Origin: Bacillus suaedaesalsae
Lineage (GTDB): Bacteria; Bacillota; Bacilli; Bacillales; SA4
Reading direction: 5' to 3'
Assembly: GCF_016890225.1 (NCBI RefSeq)
Contig: NZ_JAFELM010000021.1
Span: forward strand, 116,933-180,932
DNA length: 64,000 bases
How positions within the stretch are numbered: position 1 is the first letter of the stretch; every line of letters begins with the position of its first letter. A program made the position numbers and the translations under genes. The notes under the pieces are model-generated. The model did no database searches. It saw nothing but the letters and a program-made list of their open reading frames with translations, and was not told the DNA's origin. This document shows positions 47,946 to 56,448 of this stretch, one piece after another.

Positions 47946-48496
47946 ACTCTCAGCAACGATTAAAGATATTCATGATGTCGCAAAGTATCACATTCTTTGC
48001 CAGTAGCTTAATTTTTCCTTTTTATATTTTGTTTTTGAAAAATGTCGGTTCGTCCTTTACCACATTTGGATTTTCTTACGGATTATTTGGGTTAAGCTCA
48101 GCTTTAATTTATCCACTTCTCGGAAAAGTCTCAATGCATATCGAAAACCGAATGTTTATGTTTGTACATTGTTTTGGTATGGCTCTTACTTTACTTACTT
48201 TTCCACATATTACTGAAGTAAATCAAGTATATGTAATTCAAGTTATTCTTGGGTTACTTGGTGCTCTGCAAAAGCACGGAGAAAAGATGTTGTTAGTAGA
48301 TTACACGGACAAAAGCAATCGAGGACAAAAGCTAGGAAGCTACCACTTTTGGACTGCTCTTTTTTCATCTTTAGCTGTCATGTCGGCAGGTATTTTAGCA
48401 GATTTCTTTACAATCGACGCGATCTTCTACGGAAGTTCAATTTTATATTTTGTAAGTGGTCTATTGTTGTTGAATAGGAAGTTAGTAACTGATTAG
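47942..48496 (+). CDS. Half-size MFS-like membrane protein
   Basis: The 184-residue protein has about six membrane segments and resembles the N- or C-terminal half of a major facilitator transporter: [20 protein letters not shown], then a loop [13 protein letters not shown], and [20 protein letters not shown] with the DxxxRGxxxG-type loop. Complete MFS proteins have about 400 residues. It overlaps the FAD oxidase gene (ATGA), which suggests the two products work together. It could work as a dimer, or be a truncation. Confidence 0.7.
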   Translation: MNSQQRLKIFMMSQSITFFASSLIFPFYILFLKNVGSSFTTFGFSYGLFGLSSALIYPLLGKVSMHIENRMFMFVHCFGMALTLLTFPHITEVNQVYVIQVILGLLGALQKHGEKMLLVDYTDKSNRGQKLGSYHFWTALFSSLAVMSAGILADFFTIDAIFYGSSILYFVSGLLLLNRKLVTD

Positions 48497-48511
48497 AAAC
48501 GAGGTTGATTT

Positions 48512-48790
48512 GTGAGGTATGTAAAGTTCATTTCCCTCCAATTTATTATGTTTACATTAATATTTTTGGTTAATTATCAGTTTGATCGCTATATTAGTAA
48601 ACCATTTACACGTGTAGATTTATTCGCAATATTGATTAGTATTCCGGTTATCTTACTAATTTATCAATTAGTAGTGACATTATATAAGTCATTTAGTATG
48701 ATAAGTAATCTAAATAAGGTATTAATTTCCATTCCTGTTTTGATTCTATCAATTTTTTTTATAGGGTTTATGGAGCAATTATTGTTTTAA
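48512..48790 (+). CDS. Small membrane protein of unknown function (92 aa)
   Basis: The product is almost entirely hydrophobic, with three membrane segments at about 5-22, 35-56 and 70-88. The start is GTG 48512, with GAGGTTG upstream, 15 bases after the half-size MFS gene. It is probably in one operon with the oxidase and MFS genes. I do not recognise the family. Confidence 0.6.
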   Translation: MRYVKFISLQFIMFTLIFLVNYQFDRYISKPFTRVDLFAILISIPVILLIYQLVVTLYKSFSMISNLNKVLISIPVLILSIFFIGFMEQLLF

Positions 48791-48804
48791 AAGGGAGTAA
48801 TACG

Positions 48805-49356
48805 ATGCTAATAGATAATAAAGAGTTTACTAGTAAAGGGTTGCATTATACGATACGATCTGCCGTACTTAAGGATGCAGACTCACTTTCACATTTAAGA
48901 TTGCAAATTGATGGTGAAACGGAAAAACTGGATCGTGAACCAGGTGAAGCTTTCATTGATAGAGAAGGGTTTGAACAATTGATAATAATAGACTCTGAAA
49001 ATGAGAGGAACATTTTCTTAGTGGTCGAGATTGGAGATAAACTCGTTGCATTCTCTAGATGTGAAGGAAATCCATTAAAAAGATTTTCACATAAGGTAGA
49101 GTTTGGTGTCGGTGTTTTAAAAGAGTTTTGGGGATATGGGATTGGGAAGAATTTATTAAAAGAGTCCATTAAGTGGGCTGACGAAAACAACCTTAGCAAA
49201 ATGACGTTACAAGTCTTAGAAACAAATGATAAGGCTGTAAAACTATACGAATCACTTGGTTTTGAAGTAGAAGGAGTATTAAAGAGGGACAAGATACTTT
49301 CGGATGGAAACTACTATAACACGATTGTAATGGGAAGATTTATGAATAAGAAGTGA
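48805..49356 (+). CDS. GNAT-family N-acetyltransferase
   Basis: The 183-residue protein has the GNAT fold: YTIRSAVLKDADSLSHLRLQ at the start, VEFGVGVLKEFWGYGIGKNL with the acetyl-CoA binding V-x-x-x-x-GxGxG motif, and NDKAVKLYESLGFEVEGVLK. RimJ-like members acetylate proteins or small molecules; the substrate here is unknown. AAGGGAG lies before ATG 48805. Confidence 0.85.
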   Translation: MLIDNKEFTSKGLHYTIRSAVLKDADSLSHLRLQIDGETEKLDREPGEAFIDREGFEQLIIIDSENERNIFLVVEIGDKLVAFSRCEGNPLKRFSHKVEFGVGVLKEFWGYGIGKNLLKESIKWADENNLSKMTLQVLETNDKAVKLYESLGFEVEGVLKRDKILSDGNYYNTIVMGRFMNKK

Positions 49357-49366
49357 ACTTACTAAT

Positions 49367-49546
49367 TTGAATAAGTTACCAAAAATACAATTAAGAGAGT
49401 TAACACTGTAAGATGAAAAGATCGTTAGCAATGGTGATAATGCTAGCGAAGATTGGGTATTACGACAAGGTCCATTAAGGATGATCCTGATTAGTGAAGA
49501 ATTTATGACATTACATGGAAGTCCCATTGTAAAGGTACACAGCTAA
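49367..49546 (+). pseudogene. Possible degraded small gene
   Basis: One frame from TTG 49367 to TAA 49544-49546 reads NKLPKIQLRELTL, an in-frame TAA at codon 15, then DEKIVSNGDNASEDWVLRQG and PLRMILISEEFMTLHGSPIV with KVHS. The composition looks protein-like after the stop, but I do not recognise the family and no good ribosome binding site is seen. It may be a gene killed by a nonsense mutation. Confidence 0.35.
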
Positions 49547-49633
49547 TGTGTTCCTTTTGACGTATAGAATAATCATGTTTAATTTAATTATTTGAAAATA
49601 ACGACAAAGGCGAATGGAAAAGGTAAACTTAAA

Positions 49634-49642
49634 TGATATAAT
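49634..49642 (+). promoter_or_regulatory. Extended -10 promoter of yqjP
   Basis: TGATATAAT is a perfect extended -10 element, about 40 bases before yqjP. No good -35 lies 17 bases upstream. A second possible pair is TTGACG (49557) with TAATTT. Confidence 0.45.
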
Positions 49643-49683
49643 TATCCTGAGAAAATATAGTTACATAGAATGGAGGGTTACCT

Positions 49684-50655
49684 TTGAATAGGCTTACTTC
49701 TTACTCAAATGGAATCCATTGTATAAGTTTACCGACCCCTTTTGCTGTTGGGGATGTAAATGTTCATATTGTTGAATCTGAGAAATTAACGTTAATAGAT
49801 GCTGGTGTAAAAACAGAAGAAGCTTGGCAAGTATTTAAAAATGAGCTACAACATATTGGGTATTCTTATACTGATATCGAACAGGTTGTAATCACACATC
49901 ATCATCCTGATCACGTTGGAATGTTAGATTTCTTATCCACAGATATACCCATTTTTGGTCATCGTTTCAACCGTCCATGGATTACAAATGATGAAGTATT
50001 CTTTAAGCATCATGATCAATTTTACTTAGATTTGTTTGTAAATCTTGGATTGGATGAGGCACTTTTGGAAAAAGCAGCTCATCTAAAAGACCCTCTTGCC
50101 TTTAATTGCCATCGTGAATTAACACATGAATTACAAGAAGGAGATAAGATACCAGGTTTACCTGGCTGGGAGGTACTAGAGACTCCTGGTCATGCACAAA
50201 GTCATATTGCTCTTTACCATAAAGAAAATAGTCTATTATTAGGTGGCGATTTGTTAATTGGACACATTTCTTCTAATCCTTTATTTGAACCACCAATGAA
50301 AGGGAATGAACGACCGAAAACCCTTTTGCAATATAACAGTTCATTAAGAAAAATAAGTGACCTTGATTTAGATGTTATTTATACTGGACATGGTAGTATA
50401 ATAAACCATGCAACTGAGTTGATAAAAGAGAGATTGCATAAACAAGAAAAACGAGCAGAACTAGTTTTAGAACTGCTTAAGAAAAATGGTCCGCAAACTT
50501 GCTTGCAGCTATGTCAGTCTTTATTTCCTCAAGTATATAAAAGAGAAGTGGCCCTTACATTGTCTGAAACGTTAGGTCAGCTAGATTACCTGGAGGAAGA
50601 TAACTATATTCAGGTTGATCGTACTAAAGTACCGTGGCTGTTTTATTCTATATAA
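49684..50655 (+). CDS. yqjP: Metallo-beta-lactamase-fold hydrolase (YqjP)
   Basis: The 323-residue protein has the MBL metal site THHHPDHVGML, the GHAQSHIALYH motif, LLLGGDLLI and TGHGSII, followed by a C-terminal helical domain (about 240-320) typical of the YqjP-type subfamily. The start is TTG 49684, six bases after GGAGGG. The substrate is unknown. Order yqjP-yqjQ is as in B. subtilis. Confidence 0.88.
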   Translation: MNRLTSYSNGIHCISLPTPFAVGDVNVHIVESEKLTLIDAGVKTEEAWQVFKNELQHIGYSYTDIEQVVITHHHPDHVGMLDFLSTDIPIFGHRFNRPWITNDEVFFKHHDQFYLDLFVNLGLDEALLEKAAHLKDPLAFNCHRELTHELQEGDKIPGLPGWEVLETPGHAQSHIALYHKENSLLLGGDLLIGHISSNPLFEPPMKGNERPKTLLQYNSSLRKISDLDLDVIYTGHGSIINHATELIKERLHKQEKRAELVLELLKKNGPQTCLQLCQSLFPQVYKREVALTLSETLGQLDYLEEDNYIQVDRTKVPWLFYSI

Positions 50656-50668
50656 AGGTGGATCAACA

Positions 50669-51457
50669 ATGAAGTTACAATGGAAAAATATAGTAATTAC
50701 TGGTGCATCAAGTGGAATTGGGGAAGAAATTGCTTATTTAGTTGCCAAAAAAGGTGGTACACCTATTCTAATAGCTAGAAGCGAGGATCGATTGAAGCGA
50801 GTTTCCAGTACAATTAAAGAAAAATATCACATCGATAGTCCATATTATGTGTTGGACGTGCAGCAACTTGAGAAAATTGATGAAACGATTCAACATATCA
50901 CAAATAAAGTGGGTACGATCCATGTACTCATAAATAATGCTGGCTTCGGTGTATTTGATGCTGTGGAAAACATTAATTTACATGATATGAAATCCATGTT
51001 TGAAGTGAATGTGTGTGGCCTTATTGGAATGACGAAGTCGGTTATACCGTTTATGCTCCAGCAGAACGAAGGACATATTATTAATGTCGCATCACAAGCG
51101 GGGAAAATTGCGAGTCCGAAATCGAGTGTCTATTCAGCAACGAAACATGCAGTACTAGGATTTACAAATAGTTTGCGAATGGAATTAAACATGACAAATA
51201 TTCATGTTACATCAGTAAATCCTGGGCCGATTCGAACAAGATTTTTTGATACCGCAGATAAATCCGGGAACTATGTTAAAAACGTTCAAAGGTATATGCT
51301 AGACTCAGAATACGTAGCGGGAAAAATAGTTGATGCAATTTATACACAAAAGCGTGAAATCAATTTGCCTAAATGGATGAATGCTGGTAGCGTACTATTT
51401 CAATTATTCCCATCGTTTATGGAAAAGACAGCTGGAAAAGTCGTGTTTAAAAAATAA
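50669..51457 (+). CDS. yqjQ: Short-chain dehydrogenase (YqjQ)
   Basis: The 262-residue SDR has the cofactor motif ITGASSGIGEEIA, NNAGFG, the catalytic Ser in NVASQAGKIASPKS, and Tyr/Lys in YSATKHAV, then NPGPIRT. The protein start is ATG 50669, after AAAGGTGG; a longer in-frame start at 50615 would lie inside yqjP. It is the second gene of yqjP-yqjQ, with 13 bases between them. The substrate is unknown. Confidence 0.88.
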   Translation: MKLQWKNIVITGASSGIGEEIAYLVAKKGGTPILIARSEDRLKRVSSTIKEKYHIDSPYYVLDVQQLEKIDETIQHITNKVGTIHVLINNAGFGVFDAVENINLHDMKSMFEVNVCGLIGMTKSVIPFMLQQNEGHIINVASQAGKIASPKSSVYSATKHAVLGFTNSLRMELNMTNIHVTSVNPGPIRTRFFDTADKSGNYVKNVQRYMLDSEYVAGKIVDAIYTQKREINLPKWMNAGSVLFQLFPSFMEKTAGKVVFKK

Positions 51458-51472
51458 TACGCTGAAACTTTG

Positions 51473-51507
51473 ACAGACTAAACGATAAGTTTAGTCTGTT
51501 CTTCTTT
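51473..51507 (+). terminator. Terminator of yqjP-yqjQ
   Basis: An 11-base perfect stem ACAGACTAAAC/GTTTAGTCTGT with a 5-base loop, then TCTTCTTTT. Confidence 0.8.
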
Positions 51508-51529
51508 TATAGAAGGAGAGGTGTAGTTA

Positions 51530-51715
51530 ATGCAAATAGAAGATCCACTTTCAGTGCTAGAGCATATGCCAACTGGTGTTATGGTATTAGATACAAAAGG
51601 GTCTATTGCTTACATAAATGAATCAGGGAAAGCAATATTAGGAGTATTTGCTAATGATGATCTGCATCATTTACTATCTCGTTTTTTATCACATCAGGAA
51701 ACAAAGATAAAGTGA
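51530..51715 (+). CDS. Very short PAS-domain protein (61 aa)
   Basis: The 61-residue product looks like the first half of a PAS domain: LEHMPTGVMVLDTKGSIAYI with NESGKAILGV. AGAAGGAGAGG provides a strong ribosome binding site for ATG 51530. A PAS core normally needs about 100 residues, so this is either the stub of a lost sensor or regulator, or a small protein. No continuation of a PAS domain was seen after the stop at 51715. Confidence 0.5.
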   Translation: MQIEDPLSVLEHMPTGVMVLDTKGSIAYINESGKAILGVFANDDLHHLLSRFLSHQETKIK

Positions 51716-51720
51716 AGCTT

Positions 51721-51741
51721 CCATCAGCGAATTTCTGATGG
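51721..51741. other. Short hairpin between the PAS gene and the YitT gene
   Basis: CCATCAG and CTGATGG form a 7-base stem with a 7-base loop. There is no T run, so its role as a terminator for either convergent gene is uncertain. Confidence 0.35.
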
Positions 51742-51780
51742 TTAGCCTGAACTAATCGGGACGCCCTGAGCCTTTTGCTC

Positions 51781-52671
51781 TTAGTGAATTGCTTTTTTCT
51801 TAAATCTACCTCCACGAACCTCTGCAATATCTGCCATCGCTAAAAAGGCATGGGGGTCAATTTCTTCAACAATTTCTTTCAGTTTTGCTTCCTCAAGTCG
51901 TGTAATAACACAGAATATAACTTTTTTCCCTTCACCTGAGTAAGCTCCTTCACCATTTATATATGTAACACCTCGTCCTAAACGACTCATGATCGCATCC
52001 CCAATTTGCTCGTGGCAATCACTTATAATCCACGTTGATTTGGACTCGTCTAGTCCTGTGATCGTGACATCAATGGATTTAAATGCTACAAAATACGCAA
52101 TCAATGAATACATTGCTCGGTCCCATCCGAATACGAAACCTGCACTTCCTAAAATAAAGATGTTAAAAAACATAATAACTTCACCGACTGAAAACGGAAC
52201 ACGCTTATTGAACAGTATTGCTAGTATTTCAGTTCCGTCCAGTGACCCACCATATCGAATAACTATTCCTACTCCAACACCGAGAATGATTCCTCCGAAA
52301 ACAGTTGCGAGTAAAAGGTCTTGTGTAAATGCAGGAACAGGATGTAAAAGTGTTGTAGCGACTGATAGTATGGTAATTCCGTACATAGTTGAAATAGCGA
52401 ACGTTTTCCCAATTTGCTTATATCCAATGAAGAAGAAGGGGATGTTTAGAACAAATAAGAATAATCCTAGCTTCCAACCTGTTAAGTAGGAAAGAATAAT
52501 GGATATTCCAACGATTCCTCCATCTATAACTTTGTTAGGGACTAAGAAAATCTCAAGTCCAACGGCCATAAGTATTGCACCGATCGTTATTAAAATTCCT
52601 CGTTGAAGAATCTTGAGTCCTGATAGCCTTTTGTGTTGAATTTTTTGAGACGCTCCTTCAAAATTAACCAT
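51781..52671 (-). CDS. YitT-family membrane protein (DUF161/DUF2179)
   Basis: The 296-residue protein has about five membrane segments (roughly 25-180) with ALEIFLVPNKVIDGGIVGIS-type glycine-rich pattern and RYGGSLDGTEILAI, followed by a cytoplasmic DUF2179 domain (about 215-285, GEGAYSGEGKKVIFCVITRL). Several such paralogues exist in Bacillus; their transport role is not proven. GGGGGAG lies before the ATG. There is no operon partner. Confidence 0.83.
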   Translation of the reverse strand: MVNFEGASQKIQHKRLSGLKILQRGILITIGAILMAVGLEIFLVPNKVIDGGIVGISIILSYLTGWKLGLFLFVLNIPFFFIGYKQIGKTFAISTMYGITILSVATTLLHPVPAFTQDLLLATVFGGIILGVGVGIVIRYGGSLDGTEILAILFNKRVPFSVGEVIMFFNIFILGSAGFVFGWDRAMYSLIAYFVAFKSIDVTITGLDESKSTWIISDCHEQIGDAIMSRLGRGVTYINGEGAYSGEGKKVIFCVITRLEEAKLKEIVEEIDPHAFLAMADIAEVRGGRFKKKAIH

Positions 52672-52815
52672 AAATCTCCCCCTTCACATGTCTCTTCATT
52701 CCGTTTTTTTCCCATCACTATCCTTTAGTAAAAGATATGATAAGTTCTTTCGTAATATATACGTGAAGAAAAATTAGAATGTTATAATAATAAAAAACGG
52801 TGAGGAGTTACATAT

Positions 52816-53535
52816 ATGGTCCTGATTGATTGGGTATTTTTAATTTTGGCATGGGTGATAATCGGCATTTTCTTTTATCGTTTATATCAGAAAAAAATAG
52901 AAAAGCCAAAACTATGGAAGTCAATAGTCGTGGTTTTCATAGGACTGTTTTCGTTTTCTATCAACTTACCTTTTAAGGAATCTATTTTAAATATTGCGAT
53001 CTTGCCACTAGGAATCTTTCTATTATACTTGGTTATTGGTCGTAATCATCAAGGAGAGCGCTGGTTAAGGTATCGATCCTTTGCCTGGCTTGGCTTTTTC
53101 GGTAATTATGTATTTCTTGCGTTTGCACTTGTAACTCCGTATATTGGTGATCTAATTTATCCAAAGGATTCACTCAGTACCTATATATCTTCCATAAAGG
53201 ATGCACAGGTCATTACTATACATCCATCTGCATCTAGTAATTCCATTAACGAAACAAGTCTTCAAGAACAGATTAAGTCTGCTTCAGAGCAAGAAATAGT
53301 TAGTGAGGAATGGTATGCAGAAGCACATGAGTCTCTCGAAATAAAAGGGAGAAAAGAAAAGTTTCCGTATCAATTAGTTGGAGTAGAGCCTAAAGTAGGA
53401 AGTGGTTTACATACTATGATCTACATTGAGCAAGATGGGAAAGGTCTTCTTGTGTCCACTCAGAAGCGACAAGTATATTTCCGCACCGAGCAGCCAATCT
53501 TGATGTGGGAAGAGGGTGATGGAAATGAAGACTAA
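52816..53535 (+). CDS. Membrane protein of unknown function (239 aa)
   Basis: Four hydrophobic segments lie in the first 125 residues, followed by a soluble domain of about 115 residues expected outside the cell. GTGAGGAG precedes the ATG. The next gene overlaps its end by 11 bases, so the two proteins are probably made together. I do not recognise the family. Confidence 0.7.
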   Translation: MVLIDWVFLILAWVIIGIFFYRLYQKKIEKPKLWKSIVVVFIGLFSFSINLPFKESILNIAILPLGIFLLYLVIGRNHQGERWLRYRSFAWLGFFGNYVFLAFALVTPYIGDLIYPKDSLSTYISSIKDAQVITIHPSASSNSINETSLQEQIKSASEQEIVSEEWYAEAHESLEIKGRKEKFPYQLVGVEPKVGSGLHTMIYIEQDGKGLLVSTQKRQVYFRTEQPILMWEEGDGNED

Positions 53536-54250
53536 TAAGAAAATACTAGTAATGAGTGGCATAGCGTTAGCTCTAGTAACGACCATATATGTTTATCTAT
53601 TTTTCCTTTCGGAACCAAATGACTTGCCTAGTGAAAGGTTAATGTTAAAGGGTATCAACGAACTGCAATCGGAAGTTCAAGCTGAGGTGTTGCAAGATAA
53701 AATCTTTTTAACCGATAAGGCTGTGTTTGTTCCATTTGTTTCAGAATCAGGGGACTATGGAGCAAGTTATTGGACATGGAAAAAGGGAAAATGGAGGATT
53801 GCGCATATCGAAGCAAATGATGGACCAAGAATTTGGAAAATTAACCCTCATGATCCATCTACGTTTCATTTTGTTTGGAATTTACATCCCAATGATGACG
53901 TTCAAAATCTATCTTTCTATTTAATCAAAAGACGTTATTTTCAAGTTTCTGACGGAGTTGCCACATATGATCCGCGAGTTCAGATGAACGTATCCTTACC
54001 CTTAGACTCACTCTCTTATGGGACACTCAAACTACCTAATGAATGGGCGGTATCACTTGAAGAATTTTTACAAATAAAAGATCCAAATCGTTCTCTTGAA
54101 CAGTTTTATTCTTTCGAATGGATTGCATATGATAAAGAGGGTAAAGAATTTATACCATCTAAATCATTAATGGGTGGTTCCACGTCAGCTGGTTTTGAAA
54201 ATGAAATCATTGATTTTATTCCATTGGTGACTGAGTTTGAATTAGAATAA
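53525..54250 (+). CDS. Membrane-anchored extracytoplasmic protein of unknown function (242 aa)
   Basis: There is one N-terminal membrane segment (about 5-27) and then a soluble domain of about 210 residues rich in aromatic residues (YGASYWTWKKGKWRIAHIEA, TFHFVWNLHPNDDVQNLSFY). ATG 53525 is preferred: GAGGG lies about eight bases upstream, whereas GTG 53516 and ATG 53519 are too close. It forms a pair with the gene before it. The family is not recognised. Confidence 0.7.
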   Translation: MKTNKKILVMSGIALALVTTIYVYLFFLSEPNDLPSERLMLKGINELQSEVQAEVLQDKIFLTDKAVFVPFVSESGDYGASYWTWKKGKWRIAHIEANDGPRIWKINPHDPSTFHFVWNLHPNDDVQNLSFYLIKRRYFQVSDGVATYDPRVQMNVSLPLDSLSYGTLKLPNEWAVSLEEFLQIKDPNRSLEQFYSFEWIAYDKEGKEFIPSKSLMGGSTSAGFENEIIDFIPLVTEFELE

Positions 54251-54259
54251 TGGGGAAAA

Positions 54260-54284
54260 GCGACTGATTTTCAGTCGCCTTTTT
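54260..54284 (+). terminator. Terminator of the membrane protein pair
   Basis: A perfect 8-base stem GCGACTGA/TCAGTCGC with a 3-base loop, then CTTTTT. Confidence 0.88.
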
Positions 54285-54367
54285 CATTCTCTTATAAGTG
54301 TATTCGCATTAAGCCCTAGTACTCTTCTTACACTAAACTCACAACTATTTTCTTGATTCTATCTATC

Positions 54368-55756
54368 CTAGTTATATTTCTTTTTATATTCACGTGAAAT
54401 TTTTTCTTTAGACATTCCTTGTAATGTTGTTGTTTCGGTGGTTTTCCATTTGCCATTTACTTTTTGAATAGAAGTTACGATGTCCATACCATTATCATTT
54501 TTATAGATGATTAATCCAGTCTCCTCTCGTAACAATGCGACGGGTGCTATATCCTCTCTACTATCTATGTTATTATTTTGAAGGAATTCAGCAGCAAACC
54601 TAACTCCCGTAATAGAGAGGTCCGTTTTTGTATATTCACCAAGCTCTAAGTCTAGATATTTTACAACTTCATTTACCATGCGTTCTCTTACGTACGTTTC
54701 TTCACTTGGCTTATAATCAAAGAATTTATATTCTTGATTACTAATTGGTTCACTTGTTAGTTTGGTCAAATCTATTTCGATTGCTAGTTCTTCTAGTTCC
54801 TTTTCTGAGTAATCTGAGTCAACTTTCACAGGTACGATTGTCACTACCTGTTCCTTCTTAATTGGACCAAACAAGGATTCAACCTTCAAATAATCTAAAT
54901 TAAATCTTGTTAAATAATGTTGTTGAATATTTTCTTCAATTAGTTCTAACATGGTACCGTCTTGTTCATAAAGGTGAAAGGTATAGGTATCTTCAAGTCG
55001 TTCATTGCTTTCTATTGATAGCTTAATCATTGTTCCACTCGGCGTTGAACTAATTGTTTCCACTAGAAGCTCTTTGTTATCGTGTTCTGCACGTTGATTA
55101 ACTTCGTATTCTCTACTAAATTCTTCGATGGATACAGGAAATTCGAAGTCCCATTTCCCTGTTTTATTTAAAACTTCATGAAAAGAAATGTTTAAATTAA
55201 ATGTATCTGGTAAATTACGTTCACTTTGGATGGCTCCAATTAAATACCCATCCTCTATCGTTATTTTGTTTCCATAGCTCATTATATTTTGACCGTCAAC
55301 TAGTAGTTGAACCTCAGGATATCCCTCAAATATCTCATTATCTTTTAGCAGTTCCGGCTTAATTGGAATTTTATAACCGATTACTAATCGAAATTTATCA
55401 TAATAAACGTCTGTGATGGTAATTGGAATATCATGATCAACTACAGTTTCGCCAATTGATTTTATAAGTCCTTTTTTTGATGCCTCATGAAGACCACTAT
55501 CTTGAGTAGATAAAATGGACCCTAAAACCGGGATGTGCTGAAGCATCTTTGCAAAGGCTGGTGAGACAAACGATGCACCAATGAAAAAAATAAATAAGGA
55601 AGCGACAATAGCTAAACCATAAATCTTTTTATTAATTCTTGAGCCACGTGTCTTCTCACCATTTTTGATTGCCCTATGTATGGCGAAATTTAGCTTTTCT
55701 TCTGGAATTGGTATATTCTCTATTTTTATCTTAAAATGTTGCACCTCGTTATTCAT
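54368..55756 (-). CDS. DUF4179-type anti-sigma factor (pair 1)
   Basis: The 462-residue protein has a short cytoplasmic N-terminus (about 1-45, IPIPEEKLNFAIHRAIKNGE) that should bind the sigma factor, one membrane segment (about 47-68) and a large extracytoplasmic domain with DUF4179-like features (SFVSPAFAKMLQHIPVLGSI, HDIPITITDVYYDKFRLVIG). It overlaps the sigma gene by eight bases. The family call rests on this layout and on the SPAFAxxLxxIPxLG motif. Confidence 0.82.
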   Translation of the reverse strand: MNNEVQHFKIKIENIPIPEEKLNFAIHRAIKNGEKTRGSRINKKIYGLAIVASLFIFFIGASFVSPAFAKMLQHIPVLGSILSTQDSGLHEASKKGLIKSIGETVVDHDIPITITDVYYDKFRLVIGYKIPIKPELLKDNEIFEGYPEVQLLVDGQNIMSYGNKITIEDGYLIGAIQSERNLPDTFNLNISFHEVLNKTGKWDFEFPVSIEEFSREYEVNQRAEHDNKELLVETISSTPSGTMIKLSIESNERLEDTYTFHLYEQDGTMLELIEENIQQHYLTRFNLDYLKVESLFGPIKKEQVVTIVPVKVDSDYSEKELEELAIEIDLTKLTSEPISNQEYKFFDYKPSEETYVRERMVNEVVKYLDLELGEYTKTDLSITGVRFAAEFLQNNNIDSREDIAPVALLREETGLIIYKNDNGMDIVTSIQKVNGKWKTTETTTLQGMSKEKISREYKKKYN

Positions 55757-56273
55757 TGATACAGTCCTCCTTTAAGTATCCTCTTAGTAACTGAAGTGCT
55801 CGGTGTAAATTAGATTTCACGGTTCCTTCTGGACAATCTAATATTTCAGCAATTTCTTTATTCGGCAAATCTTCATAATACTTTAGAATAATGATGGACT
55901 TGTGTCGTTCATTCAATTGGTCAATTGCGTTGTATAAATCTAGACTTCCATCGACTTCAACCGTTTTTGTTGGGATTGATTCTACTATCTCATTGATTAA
56001 TGGAACAACTTTCTTTTGTTGTTTTAAAAAGTCTAGCGCACAGTTAATCGTAATGCGCTTTAACCATGCCGAGAAAAGTAACGGATCTTTTACGCGATGA
56101 ATCGAGATATACGCTTTATAAACTGCATCCTGGACAATATCAACAGCATTGTCTTCGTTTTTTACATAAAGGTAAGCGATGCGATACAGTCTACCTTTTT
56201 CGTTTTCCATAATCTTTTCAATGGACTTTTTATGACCCTTCATAGCTTTTTTTACATCTTTTTCTGTATACAT
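55749..56273 (-). CDS. ECF RNA polymerase sigma factor (pair 1)
   Basis: The 174-residue protein has sigma region 2 (GRLYRIAYLYVKNEDNAVDI, VQDAVYKAY) and region 4 (LNERHKSIIILKYYEDLPNK, EIAEILDCPEGTVKSNLHRA). GAGGAGG lies before the ATG. Upstream at 56294-56322 is a promoter-like TGGAAC-N18-GTCTA shared with the second ECF pair, so it may be autoregulated. Confidence 0.93.
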   Translation of the reverse strand: MYTEKDVKKAMKGHKKSIEKIMENEKGRLYRIAYLYVKNEDNAVDIVQDAVYKAYISIHRVKDPLLFSAWLKRITINCALDFLKQQKKVVPLINEIVESIPTKTVEVDGSLDLYNAIDQLNERHKSIIILKYYEDLPNKEIAEILDCPEGTVKSNLHRALQLLRGYLKEDCINE

Positions 56274-56293
56274 GTTTGCCTCCTCTCTTATAC

Positions 56294-56322
56294 TAGACTT
56301 TTCTATTGTAAGTTTCGTTCCA
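56294..56322 (-). promoter_or_regulatory. Candidate ECF promoter of sigma pair 1
   Basis: On the minus strand TGGAAC is followed after 18 bases by GTCTA. The same AAC-N18-GTCTA spacing occurs before the second ECF gene. ECF promoters characteristically have an AAC in the -35 box. Confidence 0.5.
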
Positions 56323-56448
56323 TAAATTTTAATAATTTTATTATAGCTTTATATGACTTGTGTGAGGAGATTACTAGGTTTTAATGTGCAGGAGTTTCCT
56401 AGTTTCATAGAGAACGTAGTAGATAGATTGAATTTTGGGGTGGAAAAG

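Noticed and set aside
48846-49292. Open frame of 148 codons on the minus strand
   Set aside because: It is antisense to the acetyltransferase gene with its intact acetyl-CoA motif.
51989-52489. Open frame of 166 codons on the plus strand
   Set aside because: It lies antisense inside the YitT-family gene, whose membrane and DUF2179 pattern is clear.
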